A DNA stretch of 64,000 nt from contig NZ_MNAH01000002.1 in the NCBI RefSeq assembly GCF_001976065.1, positions 238,848 to 302,847 of the forward strand, in the 5' to 3' direction. The first letter of the stretch is position 1, and every line of letters begins with the position of its first letter. The notes under the pieces were generated by a model. The model ran no database searches. It saw only the letters and a list, made by a program, of their open reading frames with translations, and had not been told where the DNA came from. The position numbers and the translations under genes are program-made. This document shows positions 51,724 to 60,488 of this stretch, piece by piece. Source of the DNA: Pseudomonas putida. GTDB taxonomy: Bacteria > Pseudomonadota > Gammaproteobacteria > Pseudomonadales > Pseudomonadaceae.

Positions 51724-53181
51724 CTACTGTGCGACAGCTGCCTTTGCTGCGGGCTCAGCCTTGGGTGCAACCTCGGGGTTCTCCATGACCTGGAGAATCG
51801 ACGCTTCCGGATCGAAATCGTCCTCTTCCAGTTCGATGAATTCCTCGGGCAGGAAGATATTCAGCACGATAGCGCACAGTGCACCCACGGTGATCGGCGA
51901 TTCGAAAATGTTGTGCAGCGCCTTGGGCAGCTCGCGCAACACTTCCGGCACGGCCGCCACACCCAGGCCCATGCCGATGGAAATCGCCACGATCAACATG
52001 TTGCGACGATGCAGTCCGGCTTCGGCGAGGATCTTTATCCCGGCCACGGCGACGGTGCCGAACATCACCAGCTCCGCACCGCCGAGCACCGGTTTGGGCA
52101 TCAGCTGCAACACCGCGCCGATCATCGGGAAGAGCCCGAGCACGACCAACAGCCCGGCAATGAAAAATGCCACGTAACGGCTGGCCACGCCGGTCAGCTG
52201 GATCACGCCGTTGTTCTGCGCGAAGGTCACCATCGGCATGCTGTTGAACACCGCCGCCATGGCCGAGTTGAGGCCGTCGGCCAATAGGCCGGACTTGATC
52301 CGGCGAATGTACACCGGGCCTTTGACCGGTTGACGGGAAATCATCGAGTTGGCGGTCAGGTCACCGGCGGCTTCCAACGGCGACACCAGGAATATCACCG
52401 CCACCGGGACGAACGCGACCCAGTCGAAGGCAAAGCCATACTTGAACGGTACCGGCACGCTCATCAGGGGCACGGCGGGCAGGCTGGCGAAATCGACGTG
52501 GCCCATCAGCCAGGCGGCGACGTAGCCGAGGGTCAGGCCGATGACAATCGCCCCCAGGCGCAGAAACGGTACGTCTACCCGGTTCAATACCACGATGGTT
52601 GCGAGTACCAGCGCGGCCAGGCCCAGGTGACTGGCCGCGCCGAGGTCGGGGGCGCCGAAGCCGCCGGCGATGTCGGTCATGGCGACCTTGATCAACGACA
52701 GGCCCATCAGGGTGATGATGGTGCCGGTCACGACCGGGGTGATCAGCATCCGCAGCTTGCCGATGAACTGGCTCAAGACCACTTCGATGAAGGCGGCGAA
52801 GAAGCACACGCCGAAGATCGTCGAGAGGATTTCATCGGTGCCGCCGCCCCTGGCCTTGACCATGAAGCCAGCACTGAGGATCACGCTGATGAACGAGAAG
52901 CTGGTGCCTTGCAGGCACAGCAGGCCCGAACCCACCGGACCGAAGCGCCGCGCCTGGACGAAAGTGCCGAGGCCGGAGACGAACAGCGCCATGCTGATCA
53001 GGTAGGGGATTTCACTCTGCAGGCCCAGCGCACTGCCCATGATCAGCGTCGGGGTGATGATGCCGACGAAGCTGGCGAGCACGTGTTGCAGGGCGGCGAA
53101 CACGGTGGCGGTCAGGTGCGGGCGGTCGTCGAGGCCGTAGATCAGGTCGTTGTGGCGCAGGGTTTTTTCTGGGGAAGTCAT
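51724..53181 (-). CDS. NCS2-family nucleobase (xanthine/uracil) permease
   Basis: A 485-residue inner-membrane protein with about 14 helices. NCS2 motifs: FAALQHVLASFVGIITPTLI, SGLLCLQGTSFSF, VSPLEAAGDLTANSMISRQP (the conserved Glu), ADGLNSAMAAVFNSMPMVTFAQNNGVIQLTGVASR and KPVLGGAELVMFGTVAVAGIKIL. Substrate is probably a purine such as xanthine or urate, given the QNNGVIQLTGVASR type, but no purine-catabolism genes adjoin. The C-terminus has an acidic tail. Confidence 0.9.
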   Translation of the reverse strand: MTSPEKTLRHNDLIYGLDDRPHLTATVFAALQHVLASFVGIITPTLIMGSALGLQSEIPYLISMALFVSGLGTFVQARRFGPVGSGLLCLQGTSFSFISVILSAGFMVKARGGGTDEILSTIFGVCFFAAFIEVVLSQFIGKLRMLITPVVTGTIITLMGLSLIKVAMTDIAGGFGAPDLGAASHLGLAALVLATIVVLNRVDVPFLRLGAIVIGLTLGYVAAWLMGHVDFASLPAVPLMSVPVPFKYGFAFDWVAFVPVAVIFLVSPLEAAGDLTANSMISRQPVKGPVYIRRIKSGLLADGLNSAMAAVFNSMPMVTFAQNNGVIQLTGVASRYVAFFIAGLLVVLGLFPMIGAVLQLMPKPVLGGAELVMFGTVAVAGIKILAEAGLHRRNMLIVAISIGMGLGVAAVPEVLRELPKALHNIFESPITVGALCAIVLNIFLPEEFIELEEDDFDPEASILQVMENPEVAPKAEPAAKAAVAQ

Positions 53182-53273
53182 GGTTTGCGTGCCGGAAGGC
53201 GGGGCCGGGTCAGAAAATGGAGGCGCAGGATGCCAGAACGATCAAGCCACGGCAAAAAACAGATCAAAAGATC

Positions 53274-54170
53274 TTAGGCAAACGCTGCGAGCAAGTCCTC
53301 TTCAAACGCCTTCTGCGCATCCCCCGGCACTTGCGCACGATGGCGAGCCAAATGAAACGCCACCTCGAAACTCAAGCCAGCGCGCCGCACCGGCCGCAGC
53401 AGACCCTTGTCTTCCCAGCTGCGGGCAAAGTGACTGGGCAAATACCCGACATGCTTGCCGGACAGAATGAAGGCGAGGGTACCTTCGACCTGCTCCGCGC
53501 GTGCCGAACACAGCTTTCCTTGAAAGGGTTCGTCGCTGCGCAGGAAGCGGTAGGGGTGATCGACCCGGTCGCACGCCTGCAGTGCCTCATCATCCGGCGC
53601 CTCATCGGTGAACAACGGATGACCCGGGGCGCAGTACAGGTGCTGGGTTTCGCTGAACAGCTCGTGGTAATCGAACGCGCTTTGTATCTGCGAAAAATAA
53701 CCGATGGCCAGGTCCAGTCGCTGCTGCAGCAGCAAACGCTCCATGTCGCCGGGCATGGCGCTCATCAACTCGATGCGCACCGATTCGTCGCGCTCGCGAA
53801 AGCGCCGGATCGCTTCGGCCACTCGCTGCAGCACCGATTGATCCAGCGCTTCGGACAGACCCAGGCGCACCTCGCCGATCAGGCGCCCGGCCACGCCGTT
53901 GGATTGATGACGGAACGCTTCGATGGATTGGAACAGGCTGCGCGTCGCGCTGAGCAACTGTTCACCTTTGGGCGTGATCCGGAATCCGCCCTTGCCACGG
54001 CTGCACAAGCGGTAGCCGAGTCGGGTCTCCAGTCTGGCCATCTGCTGGCTGATGCTCGACTGGCTCAGCCCCAGTTCACCCTGGGCTGCGCTGAAGCCGC
54101 CGCACTCGACGACACTGACAAACAGACGCAGCAGTTGCAGGTCCAGATCATGCAATTGACCCAGCATCAA
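53274..54170 (-). CDS. LysR-family transcriptional regulator
   Basis: 298 residues. The HTH is LHDLDLQLLRLFVSVVECGGFSAAQGELGLSQSSISQQMARLETRLGYRLCSRGKGGFRITPKG, and an effector domain follows. It is divergent from the polyamine-binding protein and agmatinase genes, which it probably controls. The C-terminus lies 92 bp after the permease start. Confidence 0.9.
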   Translation of the reverse strand: MMLGQLHDLDLQLLRLFVSVVECGGFSAAQGELGLSQSSISQQMARLETRLGYRLCSRGKGGFRITPKGEQLLSATRSLFQSIEAFRHQSNGVAGRLIGEVRLGLSEALDQSVLQRVAEAIRRFRERDESVRIELMSAMPGDMERLLLQQRLDLAIGYFSQIQSAFDYHELFSETQHLYCAPGHPLFTDEAPDDEALQACDRVDHPYRFLRSDEPFQGKLCSARAEQVEGTLAFILSGKHVGYLPSHFARSWEDKGLLRPVRRAGLSFEVAFHLARHRAQVPGDAQKAFEEDLLAAFA

Positions 54171-54268
54171 ACATTACTCCTGGATAATGTCAGCGTAATA
54201 ATCTTTATATTTTACCAATGTAACCGAGGACGCATCCTGCAGCCACTTCCCCCGGTCAGGTGATCGTC

Positions 54269-55360
54269 ATGGTTTCTGTGTTCAAGATGTGTGTCCCCAC
54301 GCTGTTCGTTGCCATGGCCGCCGCGGCCCAGGCGGAGGACAAAGTGGTCAACCTCTACAGCTGGGCCGACTACGTGGCCCCCGAAACCCTGCAGCGCTTT
54401 GAGCGCGAGACCGGTATTCACGTGCGCTACGATACCTTCGATGCGCCGGAAGTCCTGGAAACCAAGCTGCTCACCGGCGGTAGCGGCTATGACGTGGTGG
54501 TGCCGTCCTCCAGCGTCCTGGCCCGTGGCCTGGCCGCCGGTGCGTTGCAAGCCATTGCCCACGAAGGCCTGAAGGGCTACGCCAACCTTGATCCGGACCT
54601 GCTGGAAAAACTCGCCGCCGTCGATCCCGGCAACCAGTTTGGCGTGCCTTACACTTGGGGCACCCTGGGGCTGGGGATGAATGTCGCAGCAGTGCAGCAT
54701 CGCCTGCCGAACGTACCGCTCAACAGCCTGGACCTGCTGTTCAAACCCGAATACGCCAGCAAGCTCAAGGACTGCGGCATCGCGATCATTGATTCGCCGC
54801 AAGAGGTGATCGGCCTGGCGTTGCACTATCTGGGCAAGGATCCGTACAGCACGCAAAAAGACGATCTCGAAGCGGCCCAGGCGTTGTTGCAGCAATTGCA
54901 GCCTTCGGTGCTGTACGTCGCCAGCGGCCGGCAGATCAACGACCTGGCCAACGGCAGCGTGTGCCTGGCGCTGGCCTACAACGGCGACGCCAGCATGGCC
55001 GCCGATCAGGCGCGCAAAGCCGGCAAGCCCTATGAAATCGCCTATCGGATTCCCAAGGAAGGCACCCTGGTGTGGCAGGACAACCTGGCGATCCCCAAGG
55101 ACGCCCCGCACCCCGAAGCCGCGCGCCAGTTCATCGAGTTCATGTTGCGCCCCGAATCCGTCGCCGCGCTGACCAACACTCTGTTCTTCGCCACCGCCAA
55201 CCAGGCCGCGACGCCGTTGGTCGACGAGGCGGTGCGCACCGACCCGGACATCTATCCACCCGCCGACGTTCGCGAGCGCTTGTACGCCGACCGCAGCATG
55301 AGCCTCAAGGACATGCGTCAGCGTACCCGCGTGTGGACCACCTTCCGTAGCCGCCAATAA
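54269..55360 (+). CDS. Periplasmic polyamine-binding protein (PotD/PotF type)
   Basis: About 363 residues. A signal peptide ends AAAAQA, then [33 protein letters not shown], the PotF/SpuD start. [19 protein letters not shown] and [13 protein letters not shown] follow as in the family. Binds putrescine, agmatine or a related amine for an ABC importer. No ATPase or permease genes are beside it, so it must share an importer encoded elsewhere. The agmatinase gene follows after 13 bp. An in-frame GTG at 54260 is possible. Confidence 0.9.
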   Translation: MVSVFKMCVPTLFVAMAAAAQAEDKVVNLYSWADYVAPETLQRFERETGIHVRYDTFDAPEVLETKLLTGGSGYDVVVPSSSVLARGLAAGALQAIAHEGLKGYANLDPDLLEKLAAVDPGNQFGVPYTWGTLGLGMNVAAVQHRLPNVPLNSLDLLFKPEYASKLKDCGIAIIDSPQEVIGLALHYLGKDPYSTQKDDLEAAQALLQQLQPSVLYVASGRQINDLANGSVCLALAYNGDASMAADQARKAGKPYEIAYRIPKEGTLVWQDNLAIPKDAPHPEAARQFIEFMLRPESVAALTNTLFFATANQAATPLVDEAVRTDPDIYPPADVRERLYADRSMSLKDMRQRTRVWTTFRSRQ

Positions 55361-55373
55361 CAAGGAACCTCAA

Positions 55374-56333
55374 ATGGACGTCCCCGTTCAAAACGATCAG
55401 GCCATCACCCGTGCCAGCCTTTATGGCACCGCCGCCGAAAGCACCTACGCCGGCATCACCAGTTTCATGCGTCGACGCTACAGCCGCGACTTGCGCGGTG
55501 TCGACGTAGCGGTCAGCGGCGTGCCGTTCGACACCGCGACCAGCAACCGCCCCGGCGCCCGCTTCGGTCCACGGGGGATTCGCGCCGCTTCCACCGGGAT
55601 CGCCTGGGAACGCCACTGGCCGTGGACCTTCGATCCTTTCGATCACCTGGCGGTGGTCGACTTCGGCGATTGCGACTTCGACTTCGGTTCGCCGCAGTCG
55701 ACGCCGGAAATGATCGAAGCCCACGCCGAGCACATCCTCAATGCTGGTAGTGCGATGCTGACCTTCGGCGGCGATCACTTCATCACCTATCCGTTGCTCA
55801 AGGCCCATGCGCGCAAGCACGGTGCGTTGTCGCTGATTCACTTCGACGCCCACAGCGATACCTGGCCGGACGAGGAGGGCAAGCGTATCGACCACGGCAC
55901 CATGTTCTGGCATGCGGCCAAAGAAGGGTTGGTCGATCCGTCGCGTTCGGTGCAGATCGGCTTGCGCACCACCAACGACGATCACCAGGGTTTTGCGGTG
56001 CTGGACGCGCGGCAGGTGCACCGGCGTGGCGTCGACGCGATTGTCGAAGCGATTCGCGCCCGGGTCGGTGACCACCCGGTGTACCTGACGTTCGACATCG
56101 ACTGCCTCGACCCGGCCTTTGCACCGGGCACCGGAACGCCAGTGTGCGGCGGCTTGAGCACGGTGCAGGCATTGGAAATCCTTGGGGGCTTGCGCGGGAT
56201 AAACCTGGTGGGGATGGATGTGGTGGAAGTGGCGCCGGCCTATGACAATGCGGACATCACCTCATTGGCGGCGGCGACGCTGGCGATGGAAATGCTGTGC
56301 CTGTATGCGGCCAAACACAAGGTCGACCAGTAA
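55374..56333 (+). CDS. speB: Agmatinase (ureohydrolase)
   Basis: Hydrolyses agmatine to putrescine and urea. The 319-residue protein carries all manganese ligands of the arginase fold: H135 (FGGDHF), D158, H160 and D162 (HFDAHSDT), D241 and D243 (TFDIDCLDP). Its core ([48 protein letters not shown]) is closer to E. coli SpeB than to guanidinobutyrase GbuA. Co-transcribed with the binding protein, suggesting import and breakdown of agmatine. Related guanidino acids remain possible substrates. Confidence 0.87.
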   Translation: MDVPVQNDQAITRASLYGTAAESTYAGITSFMRRRYSRDLRGVDVAVSGVPFDTATSNRPGARFGPRGIRAASTGIAWERHWPWTFDPFDHLAVVDFGDCDFDFGSPQSTPEMIEAHAEHILNAGSAMLTFGGDHFITYPLLKAHARKHGALSLIHFDAHSDTWPDEEGKRIDHGTMFWHAAKEGLVDPSRSVQIGLRTTNDDHQGFAVLDARQVHRRGVDAIVEAIRARVGDHPVYLTFDIDCLDPAFAPGTGTPVCGGLSTVQALEILGGLRGINLVGMDVVEVAPAYDNADITSLAAATLAMEMLCLYAAKHKVDQ

Positions 56334-56344
56334 CGCGCACCCCT

Positions 56345-56433
56345 TGTAGGAGTTGGCTTGCCAGCGAAGGCGGCGCCACAGTCAACATCGTGGTGTCAGA
56401 CAGGCCCTCTTCGCTGGCAAGCCAGCTCCTACA
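56345..56433. repeat. BIME between speB and the second AKR
   Basis: Inverted REPs of the tgtaggagttggcttgccagcgaa class with about 40 bp between arms. They lie between convergent genes. Confidence 0.85.
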
Positions 56434-56443
56434 GGTAACGGGG

Positions 56444-57496
56444 TCAGGCGACCGGGATTTTCGGCAGATCCAGGGTCACCCCCCCGCTGAAGCGCGCAAA
56501 CGACCCGCTGATGGATTCATGGGGCACGCCTTTGGGCACGTCGCTGACTCCATCGAGCCGTGCCAACTGCCCGGCATCCAGCTCCACATTCAAAGCCCCC
56601 AGGGTCGCATCCAGCTGCTCACGGGTACGCGAGCCCAGGATTGGAATCAGCGTCGTGGTCGAGCGCCGGGCCTGTGCGCGCAGCCAGGCAATGGCCACGT
56701 GGGTGGGACTCACACCCAGTTCCGCGGCGACGGCCAGGAGGGTGTCGAGCAGGGCGGTTTCCCGAGCGCTTTTTTCGGCGTGAACCAGCATCCCCAGTTT
56801 GCTCGCGCGGTTGTCGCCGTCGCCTGTGCGGTACTTGCCGGTGAGGAAGCCGCCACCCAAGGGCGACCACAGGGTCGCGGCCAGCCCCAGCGCTTCAGCC
56901 ATGGGCAGTTGTTCACGTTCGGCAGTGCGTTCGGCCAGGCTGTACTCGACCTGGATCGCCGCAATCGGGGCAAAACCGCGCACTTCGGCCAGCAGGTCGG
57001 CGCGGGCGATGCGCCACGCGGGAAAGTTCGACAGCCCGGCGTAATGGATCTTGCCGGCCCGGACCAGATCATCGAAACCACGGAGGATCTCATCCATCGG
57101 CGTCACGCCGTCGCTCATGTGCGCCCAGAACAGGTCCAGGTGATCGGTTTTCAGCCGTTTCAGGCTTTCTTCAACGGCGCGAACCATGTTCTTGCGGTTG
57201 TTGCCAGTGTGTGAAATGCCGGCGTCCGGCGTCGTGCCCAGCGTGTATTTAGTGGCGATGACCAGGCGATCGCGTTCCGCGGCGATGAATTCGCTGAGCA
57301 TGGCTTCCGACTGGCCAGCCTGGTAACCGTTGGCGGTGTCGATGAAATTGCCGCCGGCCGCCAGGTAGCCATCAAAAATGCCCTTGGCTTCCTCGCGTTC
57401 GGCACCATGACCCCAGCCGGTACCAAAGTTGCCGGCACCCAGCGCCAGTTCAGAAACCCGCAAGCCGGTTTTTCGGCCGAATACTTTGTAATGCAT
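56444..57496 (-). CDS. Aldo/keto reductase
   Basis: 350 residues. AKR motifs: GGNFIDTANGYQAGQSEAM (Asp, Tyr), LVIATKYTLG (Lys), HLDLFWAHMSDGVTPMDE (His), YAGLSNFPAWRIARAD and ILGSRTREQLDATLGAL. AGGAG lies upstream of the ATG at 57496. Only about family-level similarity to the AKR at 6375-7394. Substrate unknown. It is divergent from the ZapE-like gene. Confidence 0.9.
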   Translation of the reverse strand: MHYKVFGRKTGLRVSELALGAGNFGTGWGHGAEREEAKGIFDGYLAAGGNFIDTANGYQAGQSEAMLSEFIAAERDRLVIATKYTLGTTPDAGISHTGNNRKNMVRAVEESLKRLKTDHLDLFWAHMSDGVTPMDEILRGFDDLVRAGKIHYAGLSNFPAWRIARADLLAEVRGFAPIAAIQVEYSLAERTAEREQLPMAEALGLAATLWSPLGGGFLTGKYRTGDGDNRASKLGMLVHAEKSARETALLDTLLAVAAELGVSPTHVAIAWLRAQARRSTTTLIPILGSRTREQLDATLGALNVELDAGQLARLDGVSDVPKGVPHESISGSFARFSGGVTLDLPKIPVA

Positions 57497-57664
57497 GGGA
57501 AGACTCCTGGAGGAACGTCTGCTGAACATAGATTATGTTCGTCATGTATTAAATATGATGCGAATAATATATTCCGTCAAGACACTTTTTCGCTGCACGG
57601 AATAGCGCAGGCATGGCACGAAATTTCACAGAAGCCGGCGTCGACGGATGGCATACTGCCGCGC

Positions 57665-58783
57665 ATGAAAGTCGACTCTCCCCTCAGTGCCTGGCAGCAC
57701 GCGATCGAACAGCAGGGTTTCGTCCAGGACGAGGCCCAGGAACATGCTGTCTGGGCTTTGCAAAAGTGCCATGAAGCGCTGCATGAAGGCCGCAGGCCGA
57801 TCAAGGGCGTCTACCTCTGGGGCCCTGTCGGGCGTGGCAAGACCTGGTTGATGGACCAGTTCTATCAACACCTGCGGGTGCCGGCCAGGCGTCAGCACTT
57901 TCATCATTTCATGGGATGGGTGCACCAACGCTCATTTCAGCTGACCGGTACTGCCGACCCGTTGCAGGCCTTGGCCCGCGAACTGAGCGAAGAAGTGCGG
58001 GTGCTGTGCTTTGACGAGCTGTTCGTCAATGACATCGGCGACGCGATCATTCTCGGACGCCTGTTCCAGGTGATGTTCGAACAGGGCGTGGTGGTGGTCT
58101 GCACCTCAAACCTTCCCCCAGACCAGCTGTACGCCGACGGCTTCAACCGCGACCGCTTCATGCCGGCGATCGCCGCGATCAAACAGCATATGTCGGTGAT
58201 CGCGGTGGACGGTGGGGAAGACCATCGCCTGCATCCGGGGCAGGGCTTGCAACGTTATTGGGTGGCCGCGCCGGGCCAGCCCAGCGCGCTGGACGAGGTT
58301 TTCCGGATGCTGACCGTTGGCCAAGCGGTTTCCAGCGAGCCGATCAAGGTCGGTTATCGTACGCTGCCGGTGGTCCAGGCCAGCCAGGGTGTGCTCTGGT
58401 GCCGTTACGCCGACCTCTGCGAGCAGCCCTTTGCAGCGATGGATTTCATGGCCCTGTGCGACACCTTCAGCGCTATTCTTGTAGGTGATGTGCCCAGCCT
58501 CAGCGCACAAAAACGTCCGGGGCGTATTGCCCGGGGCACTGAGGACGGGGTCGAGCGTGTGGTGGCAGGTGATCGCGAGTTGCCGCAGTTGTCGGTGCAC
58601 GACGACGGGGTACGGCGTTTCATCGCGCTGGTGGATGAGTGCTACGACCGCAAGGTGCCGCTGTACCTCGAAGCCCAGGTGCCCATGGACTCGCTCTACA
58701 CCGAGGGCTACCTGGAATTTCCGTTCCGCCGCACCCTCAGCCGCCTGCAGGAAATGCAACTGCAACGTTTTGCCGAGGCGTGA
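57665..58783 (+). CDS. zapE: ZapE/AFG1-family ATPase
   Basis: A 372-residue P-loop ATPase of the AFG1 group. Walker A GPVGRGKT (53-60), Walker B VLCFDELFVND (D117, E118) and the sensor region CTSNLPPDQLYADGFNRDRFMPAI. In E. coli ZapE acts on the Z-ring under stress and membrane-associated growth. Pseudomonads usually carry more than one paralogue, so the specific role here is uncertain. The DinB-like gene follows after 18 bp. Confidence 0.87.
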   Translation: MKVDSPLSAWQHAIEQQGFVQDEAQEHAVWALQKCHEALHEGRRPIKGVYLWGPVGRGKTWLMDQFYQHLRVPARRQHFHHFMGWVHQRSFQLTGTADPLQALARELSEEVRVLCFDELFVNDIGDAIILGRLFQVMFEQGVVVVCTSNLPPDQLYADGFNRDRFMPAIAAIKQHMSVIAVDGGEDHRLHPGQGLQRYWVAAPGQPSALDEVFRMLTVGQAVSSEPIKVGYRTLPVVQASQGVLWCRYADLCEQPFAAMDFMALCDTFSAILVGDVPSLSAQKRPGRIARGTEDGVERVVAGDRELPQLSVHDDGVRRFIALVDECYDRKVPLYLEAQVPMDSLYTEGYLEFPFRRTLSRLQEMQLQRFAEA

Positions 58784-58801
58784 AGTCCAGGAGGCGTGAA
58801 G

Positions 58802-59383
58802 ATGAATCAACCTCTGTCGCACCATTTGCTCACCATGGCTTACCAGAACGCCTGGGCCAATCACCGACTGGCCAAGGCCTGGAGTCAGTTGAGCGAAGAT
58901 GAGCTGGCGGCACCCCGGGTCAGTTTTTTTCCCAGTCTCGGCGCCACCCTCAACCACATCCTGACCTGTGACTGGTTCTACGTGGATGCCCTTGAGCGCG
59001 AATTGCGCGGTGATGATCCCCATCCCGATTGCTTCGTGTTCTTCCAGGCGGACGAGCCCTTTACCCATGCCATCGATCTCAAGCGCGAACAGGCGCAAGT
59101 CGACCGGCGCCTGATTGCCTATTGCGAGCAAATGCGCGACGCCGACCTGGGCAAGATCGTGACCATCGCCCGGGACACGCCGCAATACGACAGCCGCCTG
59201 CGCCTGCTGTCGCATCTTTTCGAGCACCAGATCCATCATCGCGGGCAGGTCCACGCGATACTCAGCGGCACTTCGGTCAAGCCGCCGCAGCTGGACGAGT
59301 TTTTCTGTGCTGGGGAGTCGCACCTGCGGGCGGAAGATTTTGCCGAGCTGGGATGGACTGAGGCGTTGATTTGGGGGCATTAG
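58802..59383 (+). CDS. DinB-family metal-binding protein
   Basis: A 193-residue four-helix-bundle protein. The metal-binding His triad of the DinB/YfiT fold is visible: H52 (ATLNHILTCDWFYVD) plus H142 and H146 (FEHQIHHRGQVH). Many such proteins are thiol-dependent S-transferases, with no substrate evident. AGGAGG precedes the ATG. Likely in one operon with zapE. Confidence 0.9.
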   Translation: MNQPLSHHLLTMAYQNAWANHRLAKAWSQLSEDELAAPRVSFFPSLGATLNHILTCDWFYVDALERELRGDDPHPDCFVFFQADEPFTHAIDLKREQAQVDRRLIAYCEQMRDADLGKIVTIARDTPQYDSRLRLLSHLFEHQIHHRGQVHAILSGTSVKPPQLDEFFCAGESHLRAEDFAELGWTEALIWGH

Positions 59384-59387
59384 GATC

Positions 59388-59436
59388 AAAAGATCGCAGC
59401 CTGCGGCCGCGCCTTGAAAGGCTGCGATCTTTTGAA
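59388..59436. repeat. Inverted repeat atcaaaagatcgcagcctgc
   Basis: A second common Pseudomonas repeat family (aaaagatcgcagcc...ggctgcgatctttt). The 14-bp stem with T-rich right end can serve as terminator of the DinB gene. Confidence 0.75.
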
Positions 59437-59527
59437 CTTCAGGCTTGTCGCCACAACCGCGCTCGCGATATGTTCGCCAGGCCTTCCAGCGCGAACAACG
59501 CACTGGGGCAAGTCATCGAGGATGGAA

Positions 59528-60019
59528 ATGGATTCCGCAGAAATTCTTGTGCTTCAAGCCCGCTACACCAATGCGCTGCATGCCGAGGCGATTGGCCTGG
59601 TCTTGAACAGTTACGCCGAAGATCCAATGGGCGGTGGGCACTCCCTGCCAGCCACCGTACTGGAAAATCTGCCGGGTGAGTTGGCCAAGCGCCCCCATGC
59701 ATTCAGCGTGCTGGCGTTTGTCGGCGGCGAGCCGGCCGGGCTGGTCAATTGCTTTGAAGGGTTTTCGACCTTTGCCTGCCGGCCATTGGTCAACGTGCAT
59801 GACGTGGCGGTGGTGCCGAAGTTTCGCGGCCTGGGGCTGAGCCAGCGAATGCTGCACAAGGTCGAGGACATCGCCCGTCAGCGCGGCTGCTGCAAGATCA
59901 CCCTGGAGGTGCTGGAAGGCAATGCGGTGGCGCAGGCCTCCTACGACAAGTTCGGTTTTGCCCCGGGCGAGTTCGATCCGGCCCACGGGCGCATGATGTT
60001 CTGGATCAAGCCTCTGTAA
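59528..60019 (+). CDS. GNAT-family N-acetyltransferase
   Basis: About 163 residues. The acetyl-CoA pyrophosphate loop is VAVVPKFRGLGLSQRMLHKVEDIARQRGC (R/Q-x-x-G-x-G/A), followed by ITLEVLEGNAVAQASYDKFGFAPGE. Acceptor unknown. GAGG fits the ATG at 59528, and ATG at 59522 is nearly as good. The longer open frame upstream is repeat sequence. Confidence 0.87.
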   Translation: MDSAEILVLQARYTNALHAEAIGLVLNSYAEDPMGGGHSLPATVLENLPGELAKRPHAFSVLAFVGGEPAGLVNCFEGFSTFACRPLVNVHDVAVVPKFRGLGLSQRMLHKVEDIARQRGCCKITLEVLEGNAVAQASYDKFGFAPGEFDPAHGRMMFWIKPL

Positions 60020-60070
60020 TCCTGACGGTCATTGTGCGGGAGCGAGCTTGCTCGCGAAAAACTCAAGGAC

Positions 60071-60095
60071 ACGAGGGGTACCTGGTGCCCCTCGT
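60071..60095. terminator. Hairpin after the GNAT gene
   Basis: The stem acgagggg...cccctcgt followed by tatcgtt is flanked on both sides by degenerate REP halves (cgggagcgagcttgctcgcg at 60037 and gagcaagcttgctcctgcag near 60130). Lies between convergent genes. Confidence 0.55.
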
Positions 60096-60163
60096 TATCG
60101 TTGATGACCATCGTCGGAACGCCGCCCGGAGCAAGCTTGCTCCTGCAGACGGGCAGGCAGAGG

Positions 60164-60382
60164 TCAATCTTTCGGCCGATAGGACTCGGTCATTTGTGCG
60201 GTTTGATCGTCTGGCACCCGCAGCTCTTTCGCCTGGCCTGGGGTGATATTGCCCAGCGCCACTTGCTGGTTGTAGTGCAAGGTTTCGTAGTAGTAGCGCA
60301 TGCGTTCGGCCCCGCCTTCGGCAAAGGCGCTGGTGGAGCCTAACGTCATCAGGATTGCGAGGATCAAGGTGGATCTTTTCAT
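60164..60382 (-). CDS. Small exported protein (72 aa)
   Basis: Signal peptide MKRSTLILAILMTLGSTSAFA, then a mature peptide of about 51 residues (EGGAERMRYYYETLHYNQQV...) rich in Tyr and Gln. GGGAGG precedes the ATG at 60382. Function unknown. It is downstream of, and on the same strand as, the siderophore receptor but separated by about 100 bp. Confidence 0.75.
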   Translation of the reverse strand: MKRSTLILAILMTLGSTSAFAEGGAERMRYYYETLHYNQQVALGNITPGQAKELRVPDDQTAQMTESYRPKD

Positions 60383-60488
60383 GGTGTGCCTCCCACTTGC
60401 AGATGTCGGATGCCGTTCGTCCATGAGTCGATGAATCAAAGTCGAGCGATCATTATCCGCCGATTCCGTTAAATGGGAATTAATACCT

